A stretch of 64,000 bases of DNA from Mesorhizobium sp. BR1-1-16 (GCF_020165495.1 NZ_JAIUIE010000001.1:930001-994000), one strand, 5' to 3'. Numbered from the stretch's first letter, positions 53,190 through 61,373 are shown. Made by a program: numbers and translations. Notes: generated from the sequence alone by a model not told the origin.

Positions 53190-54134
53190 GTGAATAACAA
53201 GCTCGACGAGAGCGCGAGCGGCGTCTTCGTCATCGCGGTTACGCCCTTCACCGACAATGGTCGGATCGACGAGGCGAGCATCGACCGCGTGGTGGAGTTC
53301 TATCTCGAAAAAGGCGTCGCGGGCATCACGGTCCTCGGCATGATGGGGGAAGCGCACAAGCTGACCTCCGACGAAAGCCGCCTGGTCCTCGACCGTTACA
53401 TGAAGCGCGTGAATGGCAGGGTGCCGGTGGTGGTCGGTGTTTCGGCCGCTGGCACCGATCCGCTGGTGCAGTTCGCGGATGAGGCGATGGGGCAGGGCGC
53501 GGCCGGCGTCATGCTCGCTCCAGTGCCGACGGTTCGCACCGAAGAGCAGATCTACGGTTATTTCAGCGACGTGCTCGATCGCCTCGGCGATGCGCCGGTC
53601 GTGTTGCAGGATTTTCCGCTCGTCACCAATGTCAACATCTCGGTTGGGACGATCCGGCGCATCGTCGATCGCTATCCCAATGTCGTGATGTTCAAGCACG
53701 AGGATTGGCCGGGCCATAACAAGCTCAGCCGTCTCATCGGCGCCGAGGGGCGGAAGATCAGCATTCTCGTTGGCAATGGCGGTCTCTACCTGCCGCAGGA
53801 GCTGCGGCGCGGCGCGCACGGCGCCATGACGGGCTTCGCCTATCCGGAGATGCTGGTTGATGTCTGCGCCCATTTCGCGCGTGGCGAGGTTGAGCAGGGC
53901 GAGGATCTCTACGACATCTATCTGCCGCTGCTGCGGCACGAGGCCATGCCGGTCATCGGCATCGCGCTGCGCAAGGAAATGCTGCGCCGGCGCGGCGCCA
54001 TCGCCTCGGCCCATGTGCGTTCGCCCGGCCCCCGCCTGAACGCGGAAGACCATCGCGAACTCGACTGGCTGAACGGACGCCTGCTGCGGCGGCTGGCCCA
54101 GAGCGGCGCATCGCTGGCGCTGGCGGCTCCGTAA
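53190..54134 (+). CDS. dihydrodipicolinate synthase/N-acetylneuraminate lyase-family protein
   Basis: A 314-residue class I aldolase-type (beta/alpha)8 protein. The Schiff-base Lys is Lys 169 (VVMFKHEDW). The pyruvate-carboxylate loop is MMGEAHKLT near 51-59, differing from the usual GTTGE. The proton-relay Tyr of the YNxP motif is replaced: LQDFPLV has Gln 140-Asp 141. So it is unlikely to be DapA; a catabolic 2-oxo acid aldolase or hydratase-lyase is more plausible. The start is a GTG with GGGAGA upstream. It is the last gene of the rightward operon, 45 bases after the permease. Confidence 0.87.
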   Translation: MNNKLDESASGVFVIAVTPFTDNGRIDEASIDRVVEFYLEKGVAGITVLGMMGEAHKLTSDESRLVLDRYMKRVNGRVPVVVGVSAAGTDPLVQFADEAMGQGAAGVMLAPVPTVRTEEQIYGYFSDVLDRLGDAPVVLQDFPLVTNVNISVGTIRRIVDRYPNVVMFKHEDWPGHNKLSRLIGAEGRKISILVGNGGLYLPQELRRGAHGAMTGFAYPEMLVDVCAHFARGEVEQGEDLYDIYLPLLRHEAMPVIGIALRKEMLRRRGAIASAHVRSPGPRLNAEDHRELDWLNGRLLRRLAQSGASLALAAP

Positions 54135-54222
54135 CGGCGAATGCCATGCGACGTCATTGCCGGGACTTGTCTCGGCAATGACACGTTCGCCAGGAGGCTT
54201 CCGCCTGTCAGGTATCCGGGGG

Positions 54223-55251
54223 CTAGAGGTCGAGGATCAAACGATCCGACTTGGCGCCCGAACAGCAGATCATGATCAGCTTGTTCGAGGCGCGCTCGCG
54301 CGCCGACAACACGTTATCCTTGTGGTCGGGGACGCCTTCGATCACACGGGTCTCGCAGGTGCCGCAGACGCCTTCGCGGCAGGAATGCGCGACCCGCACG
54401 CCGGCTTCCATCAGGACATCCATGATCGTCTTGCCGGCCGGAACGGTGAATTCCTTCTGGCTGCGTTTGAGCACGATCTTGAATTCGCCCGTCGGCTTGG
54501 CGGCCGTGCCGACGAAATGCTCGATATGAACCTGATCATCCGGACGCCCGGCCGCGGCGGCCTTGAACGCGGCAATCATCGGGGTCGGGCCGCAGCAATA
54601 GAGATGCGCATCGGCCGGTAGCTCGGCGACGCGGGCCACCACATCCATGACGCTGCCGGCCTCGGTGTCGGCATGCAGATGCACGCGACCGGGTTCGATT
54701 GTCTCGAGGGCTGCCAGTTGCGCCAGGAAGGCCGCATTGGCGCGATCGCGCACGGCGTAGAAGAGACGCCAGCGTCTGCCGATGGCTTCAAGACGACGGA
54801 TCATGGCGAGGATCGGCGTGATGCCGATGCCGCCGGCGAAGAACACGCTCTCTTGCGCTGTCTCGACCAGAGGGAAGCTGTTGCGTGGTGGCATGACCGG
54901 GAGAATCTCGCCAACCCGGAGTGTCTCGCAGAGATAGGCGGAGCCGCCTCGGCTTGCCGCGTCGCGGTTGACGGCCACGACGTAGCGGTCGCCGTCTTCG
55001 TCCGCATTGATCAGCGAATAGCTGCGCGAGAGCTCGCCCGGCAAGGCGAGATCGATATGCGCGCCGGCGCTGAAGGGCGGCAGGGTGGAGCCGTCAGGCG
55101 CGCGCAGTTCGATAGAGCGGATCGTCTCGGCTTCGAAGCGGATCGCTTCGACGCGGAGGCGGAGCGGGCCAGGCTCCGCCGCGCTCGACGGCCTTTGAAC
55201 GGGATCCGACGCGAGTCCCGCGTCGGATCGATCTCGAAGAACGGTCGTCAT
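54223..55251 (-). CDS. phthalate dioxygenase reductase-type flavoprotein (FMN/NAD/2Fe-2S)
   Basis: Electron-transfer partner of a Rieske oxygenase, 342 residues. The FMN domain covers about 30-130 (RSYSLINA for flavin binding, then APPISA-type hydrophobic contacts). The NAD domain follows (FAGGIGITPILAMI near 140). The C-terminal plant-type ferredoxin has CREGVCGTCETRV and a last Cys in ICCSGAKS. This FMN-NAD-2Fe-2S order matches phthalate dioxygenase reductase and VanB. The ATG overlaps the oxygenase stop by ATGA. Confidence 0.94.
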   Translation of the reverse strand: MTTVLRDRSDAGLASDPVQRPSSAAEPGPLRLRVEAIRFEAETIRSIELRAPDGSTLPPFSAGAHIDLALPGELSRSYSLINADEDGDRYVVAVNRDAASRGGSAYLCETLRVGEILPVMPPRNSFPLVETAQESVFFAGGIGITPILAMIRRLEAIGRRWRLFYAVRDRANAAFLAQLAALETIEPGRVHLHADTEAGSVMDVVARVAELPADAHLYCCGPTPMIAAFKAAAAGRPDDQVHIEHFVGTAAKPTGEFKIVLKRSQKEFTVPAGKTIMDVLMEAGVRVAHSCREGVCGTCETRVIEGVPDHKDNVLSARERASNKLIMICCSGAKSDRLILDL

Positions 55252-56576
55252 TCGGCGGCAAAGAGCTTCGGCCGGTGGCCCTTGATGGCGGCCATCTTCT
55301 CTTCATAGCCATCAAGCCAATCCGTACCATAAGGCACGACGATGTCACCGCCGCGGGCGTCACGGCAGAGTTCTGGCCGATCAACGACGTCAGGCAGCTT
55401 GCCGGTCTCGGCATATTCCTTGGCGGCGTCGAGCATGACGCGACGCGTCAGGATGACCATGCGGTCGCTGGCGGCCAGATGCTCCATGGTGCGATCGACG
55501 ATCGGACCCATGCTTTCCTGGATCGCCTGGTCCTGCAGAGGAACTCCGACGATGCCGGTGTAGCTATCGCCATTGCGCTGCCATTCCCGATCGATGCCGT
55601 AGTCGTTGGAGGCATCCTTGACGGGACGCCAGCGGCCCTTCCAGTCGGTGGTCGTCGGCAGGTATTCGAGCGGGCGGGCAAGGCCGCCGACCAGTGTGCC
55701 GTCCTTGTATTTGAGGTTCTTCCTGCGTCCATTGATGCGGCCGAGATCGATGTTGAAGATCATCGTGCTCTCGTCGTCGATCGGGACCCAGGCGTTGACG
55801 GTGACGTTGTCGTCCATGAGCCCCGACGGATAGGTCACCCAGATCGGGAAGATATAGCTCGCGAAACGATGATGCTCCGTGCCCTCATAGGCATTGCGCT
55901 GGGCGGAATACATCGTGCCGAACGGCATGACGGAAACGTTGATCTTCGGCGCCTTTTCCGTGACCGTGAAGGCTTCCGGATCGCTCAGGTCGAGCTTTTC
56001 GCCATCGATGCCGCCGACATGCAGGAAGCCGAGATGCGAGGTGTCGACGTCGCCCTCGAGCGCCTGCATGTAGTTGCAGTCGCGATGCGTGAGGGCGATG
56101 TTTGCGTCATGACCCTCGCCCATGATCGCCTCGATCTCGGGCAGCGGCGGCGGGTTCTCCTGGCGCTCGCCCATATAGGCGAAGACGAGCCCGCCCGATT
56201 CCTGCACGCGGTAGGCAATGGCCGGCGTGCCGGCTGGATATTTGGACTTGTCCTCGAGATTGGGCTGGTCGAGGCACTTGCCCGTCACGTCGAATTTCCA
56301 GCCATGATAGGCGCAGCGTATGCCGCCCAGTTCGTTGCGGCCAAAAAAGAGCGATGCGCAGCGATGCGGGCAGCGGTGATCGAACACGCCGACACGTCCC
56401 TCGCTATCGCGGAAGGCAACAAGCTTTTCGCCGAGGATCATCAGGCGAACCGGGTCGCCATCGGCCTTGAGTTCGGACGAGAGACAGACGGGCATCCAGA
56501 ACTGACGGAAGAAGTTGCCCATCAGAGTGCCTTTGCCGACGCGGCAAAGCTGTTCGTTTTCTTCGGCTGTGATCAT
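55248..56576 (-). CDS. Rieske non-heme iron oxygenase, phthalate-4,5-dioxygenase-like
   Basis: Oxygenase component of 442 residues. The Rieske cluster ligands are Cys 69, His 71, Cys 88 and His 91 (CPHRCASLF and CAYHGWKF). The mononuclear iron site has Asp 178 with His 181 and His 186 (GDVDTSHLGFLHVG). The C-terminal part to about 430 is of the phthalate-dioxygenase (alpha-only) type, which works with the FMN-type reductase encoded next to it. AGGAGC precedes the ATG. Such enzymes hydroxylate or demethylate aromatic and N-heterocyclic rings; the substrate is unknown. Confidence 0.94.
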   Translation of the reverse strand: MITAEENEQLCRVGKGTLMGNFFRQFWMPVCLSSELKADGDPVRLMILGEKLVAFRDSEGRVGVFDHRCPHRCASLFFGRNELGGIRCAYHGWKFDVTGKCLDQPNLEDKSKYPAGTPAIAYRVQESGGLVFAYMGERQENPPPLPEIEAIMGEGHDANIALTHRDCNYMQALEGDVDTSHLGFLHVGGIDGEKLDLSDPEAFTVTEKAPKINVSVMPFGTMYSAQRNAYEGTEHHRFASYIFPIWVTYPSGLMDDNVTVNAWVPIDDESTMIFNIDLGRINGRRKNLKYKDGTLVGGLARPLEYLPTTTDWKGRWRPVKDASNDYGIDREWQRNGDSYTGIVGVPLQDQAIQESMGPIVDRTMEHLAASDRMVILTRRVMLDAAKEYAETGKLPDVVDRPELCRDARGGDIVVPYGTDWLDGYEEKMAAIKGHRPKLFAAE

Positions 56577-56594
56577 CGTGGTGGGCTCCTGGGA

Positions 56595-57635
56595 TCAGTT
56601 CGTCAGCGGCTGCAGCACGCGCAGCTTTTCGAGATTGGCGCGGGCGATCTCGACGCTTTCGCGCGTCTGTACGGTGTCGGTCATCGGTGACGCCAGAAAA
56701 TGGTTGGCCGGGTAGAATTCGGCGCTGGCGTAGTAGGGGCGGTACATCTCGAACCGCGCCCGCAGCAGGGGGTTGTGCATGCCGGTATCGGCGCGACGGT
56801 CGGTGCGCAGCGCTTCGATATCAATCATGCCGGTGACGCCCACACCCTCGGACGCATCTTCCTGGAATGCGATCGTATTGCCGTGATGGTCGAGAATGTG
56901 CGAGCGGCCGCCCATGATCGTGTTGTCGGGCGAGAAGCCGATCGGGCCGGCGACGTTGGCGCTGACCAGGTAGCACATGTTCTCGGCTGTGCGCGCGACC
57001 TTGGCGGCCTCCTGGCCGACCGTATATTTCGAGTTGGTCGGATGCAGGATCACCTCGGCGCCCTGCATCATGAAAACGCGCGAGACCTCCGGAATATTGA
57101 TCTCGCCGCAGGGGATGACGGCGAGCCGGCCGAGCTCGGTTTCCACGACGGGGAATACTTGTTCCTGCTGCGTCGCGGCCATGTAGTCCGACATGAAATC
57201 ATGCGGCGAGGGGAAGGCGGCCGTATTGATCCGGCGATAGTTGAGGATCACCTCGCCGTTGCGGTCAATTAGGAAAGACGAGTTGAAATAGCGTCCCGGC
57301 CATTCGGCCGGCGCCTCGAACATGTTGCCGGCAATGTAGATCTTCTCGCGCCGCGCCAGTTCCTGCAGCGGCTCGGTCAGCGGTCCGGGAATGGTCGAGC
57401 AGGCGCGATCAATCCATTCGCGCACATGCATCTGCAGCGGAGGCCCCTGCAGGGCAAACTCGGGAAATACAACGAGATCGGGCTTCAACGACGAGGCGCA
57501 GGCCTCTGTGATCAGGCTGATCAGGCGATCGAGGTTCCGGAGGATGAGCGCCTTCGCGGCAGCGTCATCGGGGGCCTGCGTGGCGCGCTCGCTGCGCATC
57601 TGAATGCTGGTTGCGCGCCAGGGTTTTATCGGCAT
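56595..57635 (-). CDS. nitrilase/carbon-nitrogen hydrolase superfamily protein (copy 2)
   Basis: A 346-residue paralogue of the protein at 46602, collinear along its whole length. Glu 59 (FPEFALQG), Arg 135 in place of the catalytic Lys (LNYRRINT) and Cys 176 (VIPCGEINIPE) are at the same positions. GAGG precedes the ATG. It is divergent from GntR copy 2 across 267 bases and leads the Rieske oxygenase/reductase operon (18-base gap). It probably hydrolyses an amide in the same or a parallel branch as copy 1. Confidence 0.88.
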   Translation of the reverse strand: MPIKPWRATSIQMRSERATQAPDDAAAKALILRNLDRLISLITEACASSLKPDLVVFPEFALQGPPLQMHVREWIDRACSTIPGPLTEPLQELARREKIYIAGNMFEAPAEWPGRYFNSSFLIDRNGEVILNYRRINTAAFPSPHDFMSDYMAATQQEQVFPVVETELGRLAVIPCGEINIPEVSRVFMMQGAEVILHPTNSKYTVGQEAAKVARTAENMCYLVSANVAGPIGFSPDNTIMGGRSHILDHHGNTIAFQEDASEGVGVTGMIDIEALRTDRRADTGMHNPLLRARFEMYRPYYASAEFYPANHFLASPMTDTVQTRESVEIARANLEKLRVLQPLTN

Positions 57636-57674
57636 GGGACGGCCTCTATGCAAGTGGCGGATTGGTTGCACGCC

Positions 57675-57688
57675 AGTGGTATACCACT
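57675..57688. promoter_or_regulatory. perfect 14-bp palindrome AGTGGTATACCACT, GntR-type operator candidate
   Basis: Exact palindrome containing TGGTATACCA, 40 bases upstream of the nitrilase copy 2 start. It is the best match to the motif shared across the locus. A partial second copy AGGTATCGACCA follows at 57689-57700. Confidence 0.78.
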
Positions 57689-57819
57689 AGGTATCGACCA
57701 AGCCGTTTCGAATTGCAAGCCCCGCTGCATGAGGTTTCGCTGAAATCGCGGGCAGGGGTGTGCTGTGCCCGAATTGTCGGCATGATGGCTCAACTCGGCT
57801 CTAAATCCGAGGCAGTCGC

Positions 57820-57829
57820 TGGAATACCA
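57820..57829. promoter_or_regulatory. GntR-type operator candidate TGGAATACCA before GntR copy 2
   Basis: Same sequence as the xdhA-upstream site at 40571. It lies 74 bases upstream of the TTG start of GntR copy 2, fitting autoregulation. Confidence 0.6.
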
Positions 57830-57902
57830 AAGCAATTCCCAGTGTCTTCCATTGGCAGACAGTGGGATATATGACTGCCTCGCAAAGCTGGGAGTTGGGC
57901 GC

Positions 57903-58583
57903 TTGAGTGAAATCGATGTACTGGATCTGGACGTGGGGTCCGCGGACCGGCCCAACCTCACGGAACAGGTGTATGAGCAACTGATCGATCTTTTGATCCG
58001 TGGCGACTTAAGGCCAGGCGACGTGATTACAGAGCGGCGCATGGCCGAAAAGCTCAACGCCTCGCGCACGCCGATCCGTGAAGCGTTGGGCCGACTCGAG
58101 GCGGAAGGGCTGGTCTACAAGCAGCCCAATCGCGGCGTCACCGTCAGCCCGTTCTCGACCGAAGTCTTTGTCGAGATCCTGAACGTGCGGCAGTTGCTCG
58201 AGGCGGAAGCGGCGAGGCTCGCCGCTGGTCGCATCCCGCCGGAACGTATGGCGATCATGCGCGCCGCGCTCGAAAAGATCGCCGGGAATCCCAAGCCGAC
58301 CCTGAGCGACATCTGGGAGGTCGACGACCTGCTGCATGGCGAGATCGCCGATACGGCCGGCAATGTGCTGATGGCCTCGATGATACGCGACCTTCGCCGC
58401 CGGACTCACGTCTTCAATGCCTCGCGCAAATCCGTGACACCGAGCTTCGGCGTCGAGGACAATACGCTGCTGCTCGATGCGATCGAGAGCGGCGATGGCG
58501 AGCGCGCACGGGCCGCCATGGCCAGGCACATCGAAACCGTGAAGCTGGCGCTGATCGACCGTTTGTCCGGCGCTATTCGCTGA
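57903..58583 (+). CDS. GntR-family regulator, FadR subfamily with FCD domain (copy 2)
   Basis: A 226-residue paralogue of the protein at 45720. The helix-turn-helix is near residues 20-85 (ITERRMAEKLNASRTPIREAL, then GLVYKQPNRGVTV). The FCD domain has DDLLHGEIADTAGN and a conserved DLRRRTHVFNASR shared with copy 1. The TTG at 57903 follows GGGAGTTG; upstream in-frame codons lack a ribosome site. It is divergent from nitrilase copy 2 and convergent with the hydantoinase-like gene (4-base gap). It probably regulates itself, the Rieske operon and the hydantoinase region. Confidence 0.92.
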   Translation: MSEIDVLDLDVGSADRPNLTEQVYEQLIDLLIRGDLRPGDVITERRMAEKLNASRTPIREALGRLEAEGLVYKQPNRGVTVSPFSTEVFVEILNVRQLLEAEAARLAAGRIPPERMAIMRAALEKIAGNPKPTLSDIWEVDDLLHGEIADTAGNVLMASMIRDLRRRTHVFNASRKSVTPSFGVEDNTLLLDAIESGDGERARAAMARHIETVKLALIDRLSGAIR

Positions 58584-58587
58584 AGCG

Positions 58588-59940
58588 TCAGCGCTCCGGA
58601 CGGGCCACGAACCGGCCATGTCCGGCCGGCGCCGTGATGGCGGCGCCATCCCAGACCTGCCGGCCGCGCACGAAGGTCGCGGCTGGCGTCGCCGCGAACT
58701 CCACGCCGTCATAGGCGCTCCAGCCGGGGCCGTCGGCGTTGCGCTTTGAATCGTAGACGCCAGGCGTCGGATCGAGCACGGCGATGTCGGCATCGAAGCC
58801 CGGCGCGAGCTTGCCCTTGCGGGGCAGGCCGAAGAACGTCGCCACCTTGTCGCTGAGGAGATCCGCCGTCATCCGCGCCGCTGCGTCGCCGCCGCTGCGG
58901 GCTGATGCGCCGGTGAAGAAGGCCGGCAGTAGCGTTTCGAGCCCCGGCATGCCGGCCGCGACGTCGAAGATCGAGGCATTCTGCTTGCGATCGAGCGGCC
59001 AGGCGCTGTGGTCTGACGACACGAACGTACAACCGCCTGCTTCCAACACCTGCCAGAGCGCGTCCTTCTGGCCCGAGCGAATGGGTGGATTGACCTTGAG
59101 CAGCCCGCCGAGGCGCGGCGTGTCATGCGCCGCGTCGAAGAGCAGATAGTGCACGCACATCTCGGCGGACGCGTTCACGCCGCGATCGCGATAGGCGCGC
59201 ACGAGGTCGAAGCCCTCGGCGATCGAGATGTGCACGATGTGGAGATGCGAGCCAGTCGCGGCGCCGAGTTCGAGGAAATTCGCAGTCGCGGTCAGTTCAG
59301 CGACTTCGGGCCGGCTTGGGCTGTGGTCAGACGGGCTCGTCCGACCTTCGGCGCGGAACGTCGCGGCGAGGCTTCGAACGATCTCCTGGTCTTCATTATG
59401 CAATCCCACTGGCAGGCCGGTGCCTCCGAGCGTCTCCAGAAGCCAATGCGTTGCGGCATTGCCGATGCGAGGAAAGCGGTGGGGGTGCGCTTCGAAGGAG
59501 GAGATCTTGAACGCGCAGACCCCGCCTGCGATCAGCTCGGCGATGTGCTCCCGATTGGGGCTCGTCGGTACCGTGCCGTAAAGAGCGACGTCGCAGACGG
59601 CGAGCCGTTCGACCGCATCGATCTTTTCGGACAGAAGCGCGCCGGTCGTGACGGGATCGGGATCGTCATACGGCATATCGACAATGGTCGTGACGCCGCC
59701 CATTGCCGCCGCCCGGCTGGTCGGCCCCATTCCGGCGAACCCGATCTGGCTGCCGGCATGGGTCTGCCCGTCGATGACGCCGGGGAGCAGATAGGCCGAG
59801 CCATAGTCCCGGCTTGTTGACGCCGTCGGCGCGGCACCCGTCCCGATCGCGGCGATCAGACCGTCGGAAACGGCGATCCAGCCGCCCTCGACGATGCCGG
59901 CGGGAGCCACCACACGCCCCTTCACTACGAGATCGTACAT
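58588..59940 (-). CDS. hydantoinase/allantoinase-like cyclic amidohydrolase, first metal His replaced
   Basis: A 450-residue amidohydrolase of the dihydropyrimidinase/allantoinase/dihydroorotase group, which open cyclic amide rings. The carbamylated Lys is Lys 145 (AFKISSFE). His 181 (LHNEDQE), His 237 (HIVHISI) and Asp 310 (SSDHSAW) are in place. The first HxH motif reads Gln 59-Thr-His 61 (IDGQTHAGS), so the first metal ligand is changed. The ATG at 59940 gives the usual start MYDLVVKGRVV. It is divergent from the NIPSNAP/RidA genes across 133 bases with an operator-like site. Confidence 0.88.
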   Translation of the reverse strand: MYDLVVKGRVVAPAGIVEGGWIAVSDGLIAAIGTGAAPTASTSRDYGSAYLLPGVIDGQTHAGSQIGFAGMGPTSRAAAMGGVTTIVDMPYDDPDPVTTGALLSEKIDAVERLAVCDVALYGTVPTSPNREHIAELIAGGVCAFKISSFEAHPHRFPRIGNAATHWLLETLGGTGLPVGLHNEDQEIVRSLAATFRAEGRTSPSDHSPSRPEVAELTATANFLELGAATGSHLHIVHISIAEGFDLVRAYRDRGVNASAEMCVHYLLFDAAHDTPRLGGLLKVNPPIRSGQKDALWQVLEAGGCTFVSSDHSAWPLDRKQNASIFDVAAGMPGLETLLPAFFTGASARSGGDAAARMTADLLSDKVATFFGLPRKGKLAPGFDADIAVLDPTPGVYDSKRNADGPGWSAYDGVEFAATPAATFVRGRQVWDGAAITAPAGHGRFVARPER

Positions 59941-60007
59941 CCTGTCTGCCCTCCGCATGCGTGGCGCCAGATGCAGAACGAAATTCGGCGTGCACTTGGC
60001 ATTCCCA

Positions 60008-60017
60008 TGGTGTACCA
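60008..60017. promoter_or_regulatory. GntR-type operator candidate TGGTGTACCA
   Basis: One base from TGGTATACCA, between the divergent hydantoinase-like (68 bases away) and NIPSNAP (57 bases away) genes. It is placed to control both directions. Confidence 0.58.
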
Positions 60018-60073
60018 ATGCTGGACGAGTTTGGAAAGCCTTGCCATGAATGGCTCAATTCCGGGACGATCGA

Positions 60074-60688
60074 ATGCTGTATGACCTGACAATCCTGTCG
60101 CTGCTGCCCAACACGCTGGGTGCGGTGCTGCCGCTTCTGCCGCAGACCTACAAGGAATTCTCGAGCACGGGCCGGCCGCTCGGCTGCTTTTCCTGCGAAT
60201 TTGGCGTGCTCAACCGCTTCGCTTTCCTGACAGCCTACGAGAATGCTGAGGCGCTGACCGCCGAGCGGGCGCGCTTGATGCAGGCGGAGAATCCCTACGG
60301 GATCGCGCCTTATCTCGGCGGCATCAGCAGCACCGCCTTCGAGCCCCTGTCCTTCATGGGCCCGATCGAGCCGGGCGAATACGGACCCTTCTACGAAATC
60401 CGCACCTACACGCTGCAGCCGGGCGGCCTGCCCGAGACGTCGGAGGCCTGGAGCAAGGTCGTCGACCGGCGCAATTCGATGTCGAAGCTGCTGATGGTCA
60501 TGGGTTCGGTCGAAAGTGCGCCGCAGAAAATGGTGCATATCTGGCCCTACAAGACGATCGAGGACCGCGTGAAGGCGCGCGCTCAGGCGAGCAAGGAAGG
60601 CATCTGGCCGCCGCCCGGCAGCTCGGCCAGGCTCACATCGCTGCAGTCGGAACTCTTCGTCGCGACCGGGTTCTCGGATCTCAAATAG
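60074..60688 (+). CDS. NIPSNAP-family protein
   Basis: A 204-residue protein with two ferredoxin-like (dimeric alpha/beta barrel) NIPSNAP repeats. The first is about residues 1-100, starting MLYDLTILSLLPN. The second starts FYEIRTYTLQPGGLP near 112 and ends with HIWPYKTIEDRVKARAQA. The second-repeat signature YEIRTYTLxPG is clear. Bacterial NIPSNAP proteins commonly sit in catabolic gene clusters, but their activity is not defined. It is followed by the RidA gene after 62 bases and is divergent from the hydantoinase-like gene. Confidence 0.87.
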   Translation: MLYDLTILSLLPNTLGAVLPLLPQTYKEFSSTGRPLGCFSCEFGVLNRFAFLTAYENAEALTAERARLMQAENPYGIAPYLGGISSTAFEPLSFMGPIEPGEYGPFYEIRTYTLQPGGLPETSEAWSKVVDRRNSMSKLLMVMGSVESAPQKMVHIWPYKTIEDRVKARAQASKEGIWPPPGSSARLTSLQSELFVATGFSDLK

Positions 60689-60750
60689 CGATCGCCAAGC
60701 CCCCGCCGTGGCCTGCCTGGCCGCGGCGCCATTCTCCGCCAGGTCCAGAA

Positions 60751-61212
60751 ATGTCGATATCCGAGCGGCTCGCCAGCCTAGCCATCGTCCTGCCACGGCC
60801 GCCGTCACCGGTGGGCAATTTCACACCGGCCGTCCGGACGGGCAATCTGCTGTTCATCTCGGGGCTGGCCCCGGCTGATGCCGAGGGCCGGCCGATCGTA
60901 GGAAAGGTCGGGGCCGATTTCACAGCCGAGGAGGCGCAGGGCTTTGCCCGTCTCGTCGGGATCAACCTGCTCTCCGTCATCGACGCCGAGCTCGGTGGCC
61001 TTGATCGCGTGAGTCGGGTGGTCAAGCTACTCGGAATGGTCAACGCGACGCCGGATTTCACGCGCCATCCCTTTGTCATCGATGGATGCTCGAACCTCTT
61101 TGGCGAGGTCTTTCCCCACCTTGGCCGCCATGCGCGATCGGCGGTGGGTGTTGCTTCCCTGCCTTTCGGAATTCCCGTTGAGATCGAAGCCGTGATCGAA
61201 TTTCGCGACTGA
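60751..61212 (+). CDS. RidA/YjgF/YER057c/UK114-family protein
   Basis: A 153-residue Rid-family protein. The central FTPAVRTGNLLFISG segment and the C-terminal GRHARSAVGVASLPFGIPVEIEAV, read in parts, are the YjgF_endoribonc-like signature; the conserved Arg is in GRHARSAVG near 130. RidA proper hydrolyses reactive enamine/imine intermediates; related subfamilies are found in pyrimidine (RutC) and aromatic amine pathways. In this cluster a role in clearing enamines from N-heterocycle breakdown is plausible. It ends the rightward operon, 161 bases from the convergent LysR gene. Confidence 0.92.
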   Translation: MSISERLASLAIVLPRPPSPVGNFTPAVRTGNLLFISGLAPADAEGRPIVGKVGADFTAEEAQGFARLVGINLLSVIDAELGGLDRVSRVVKLLGMVNATPDFTRHPFVIDGCSNLFGEVFPHLGRHARSAVGVASLPFGIPVEIEAVIEFRD

Positions 61213-61373
61213 TCGGGGCGACGTCCAGCATCAAAGAGAATGAGCGATGTCGCGGATGAAGCCTCGGCCGGTCCTGTTGAAGGGGCCATATTCGGCGCCG
61301 CGCTCGTCCGGGACGCGGCGAACTGGCGCGGTCCTGCGTCTCTCTGCCGTCGCCCGCGCGGCGGTCTGATCGC

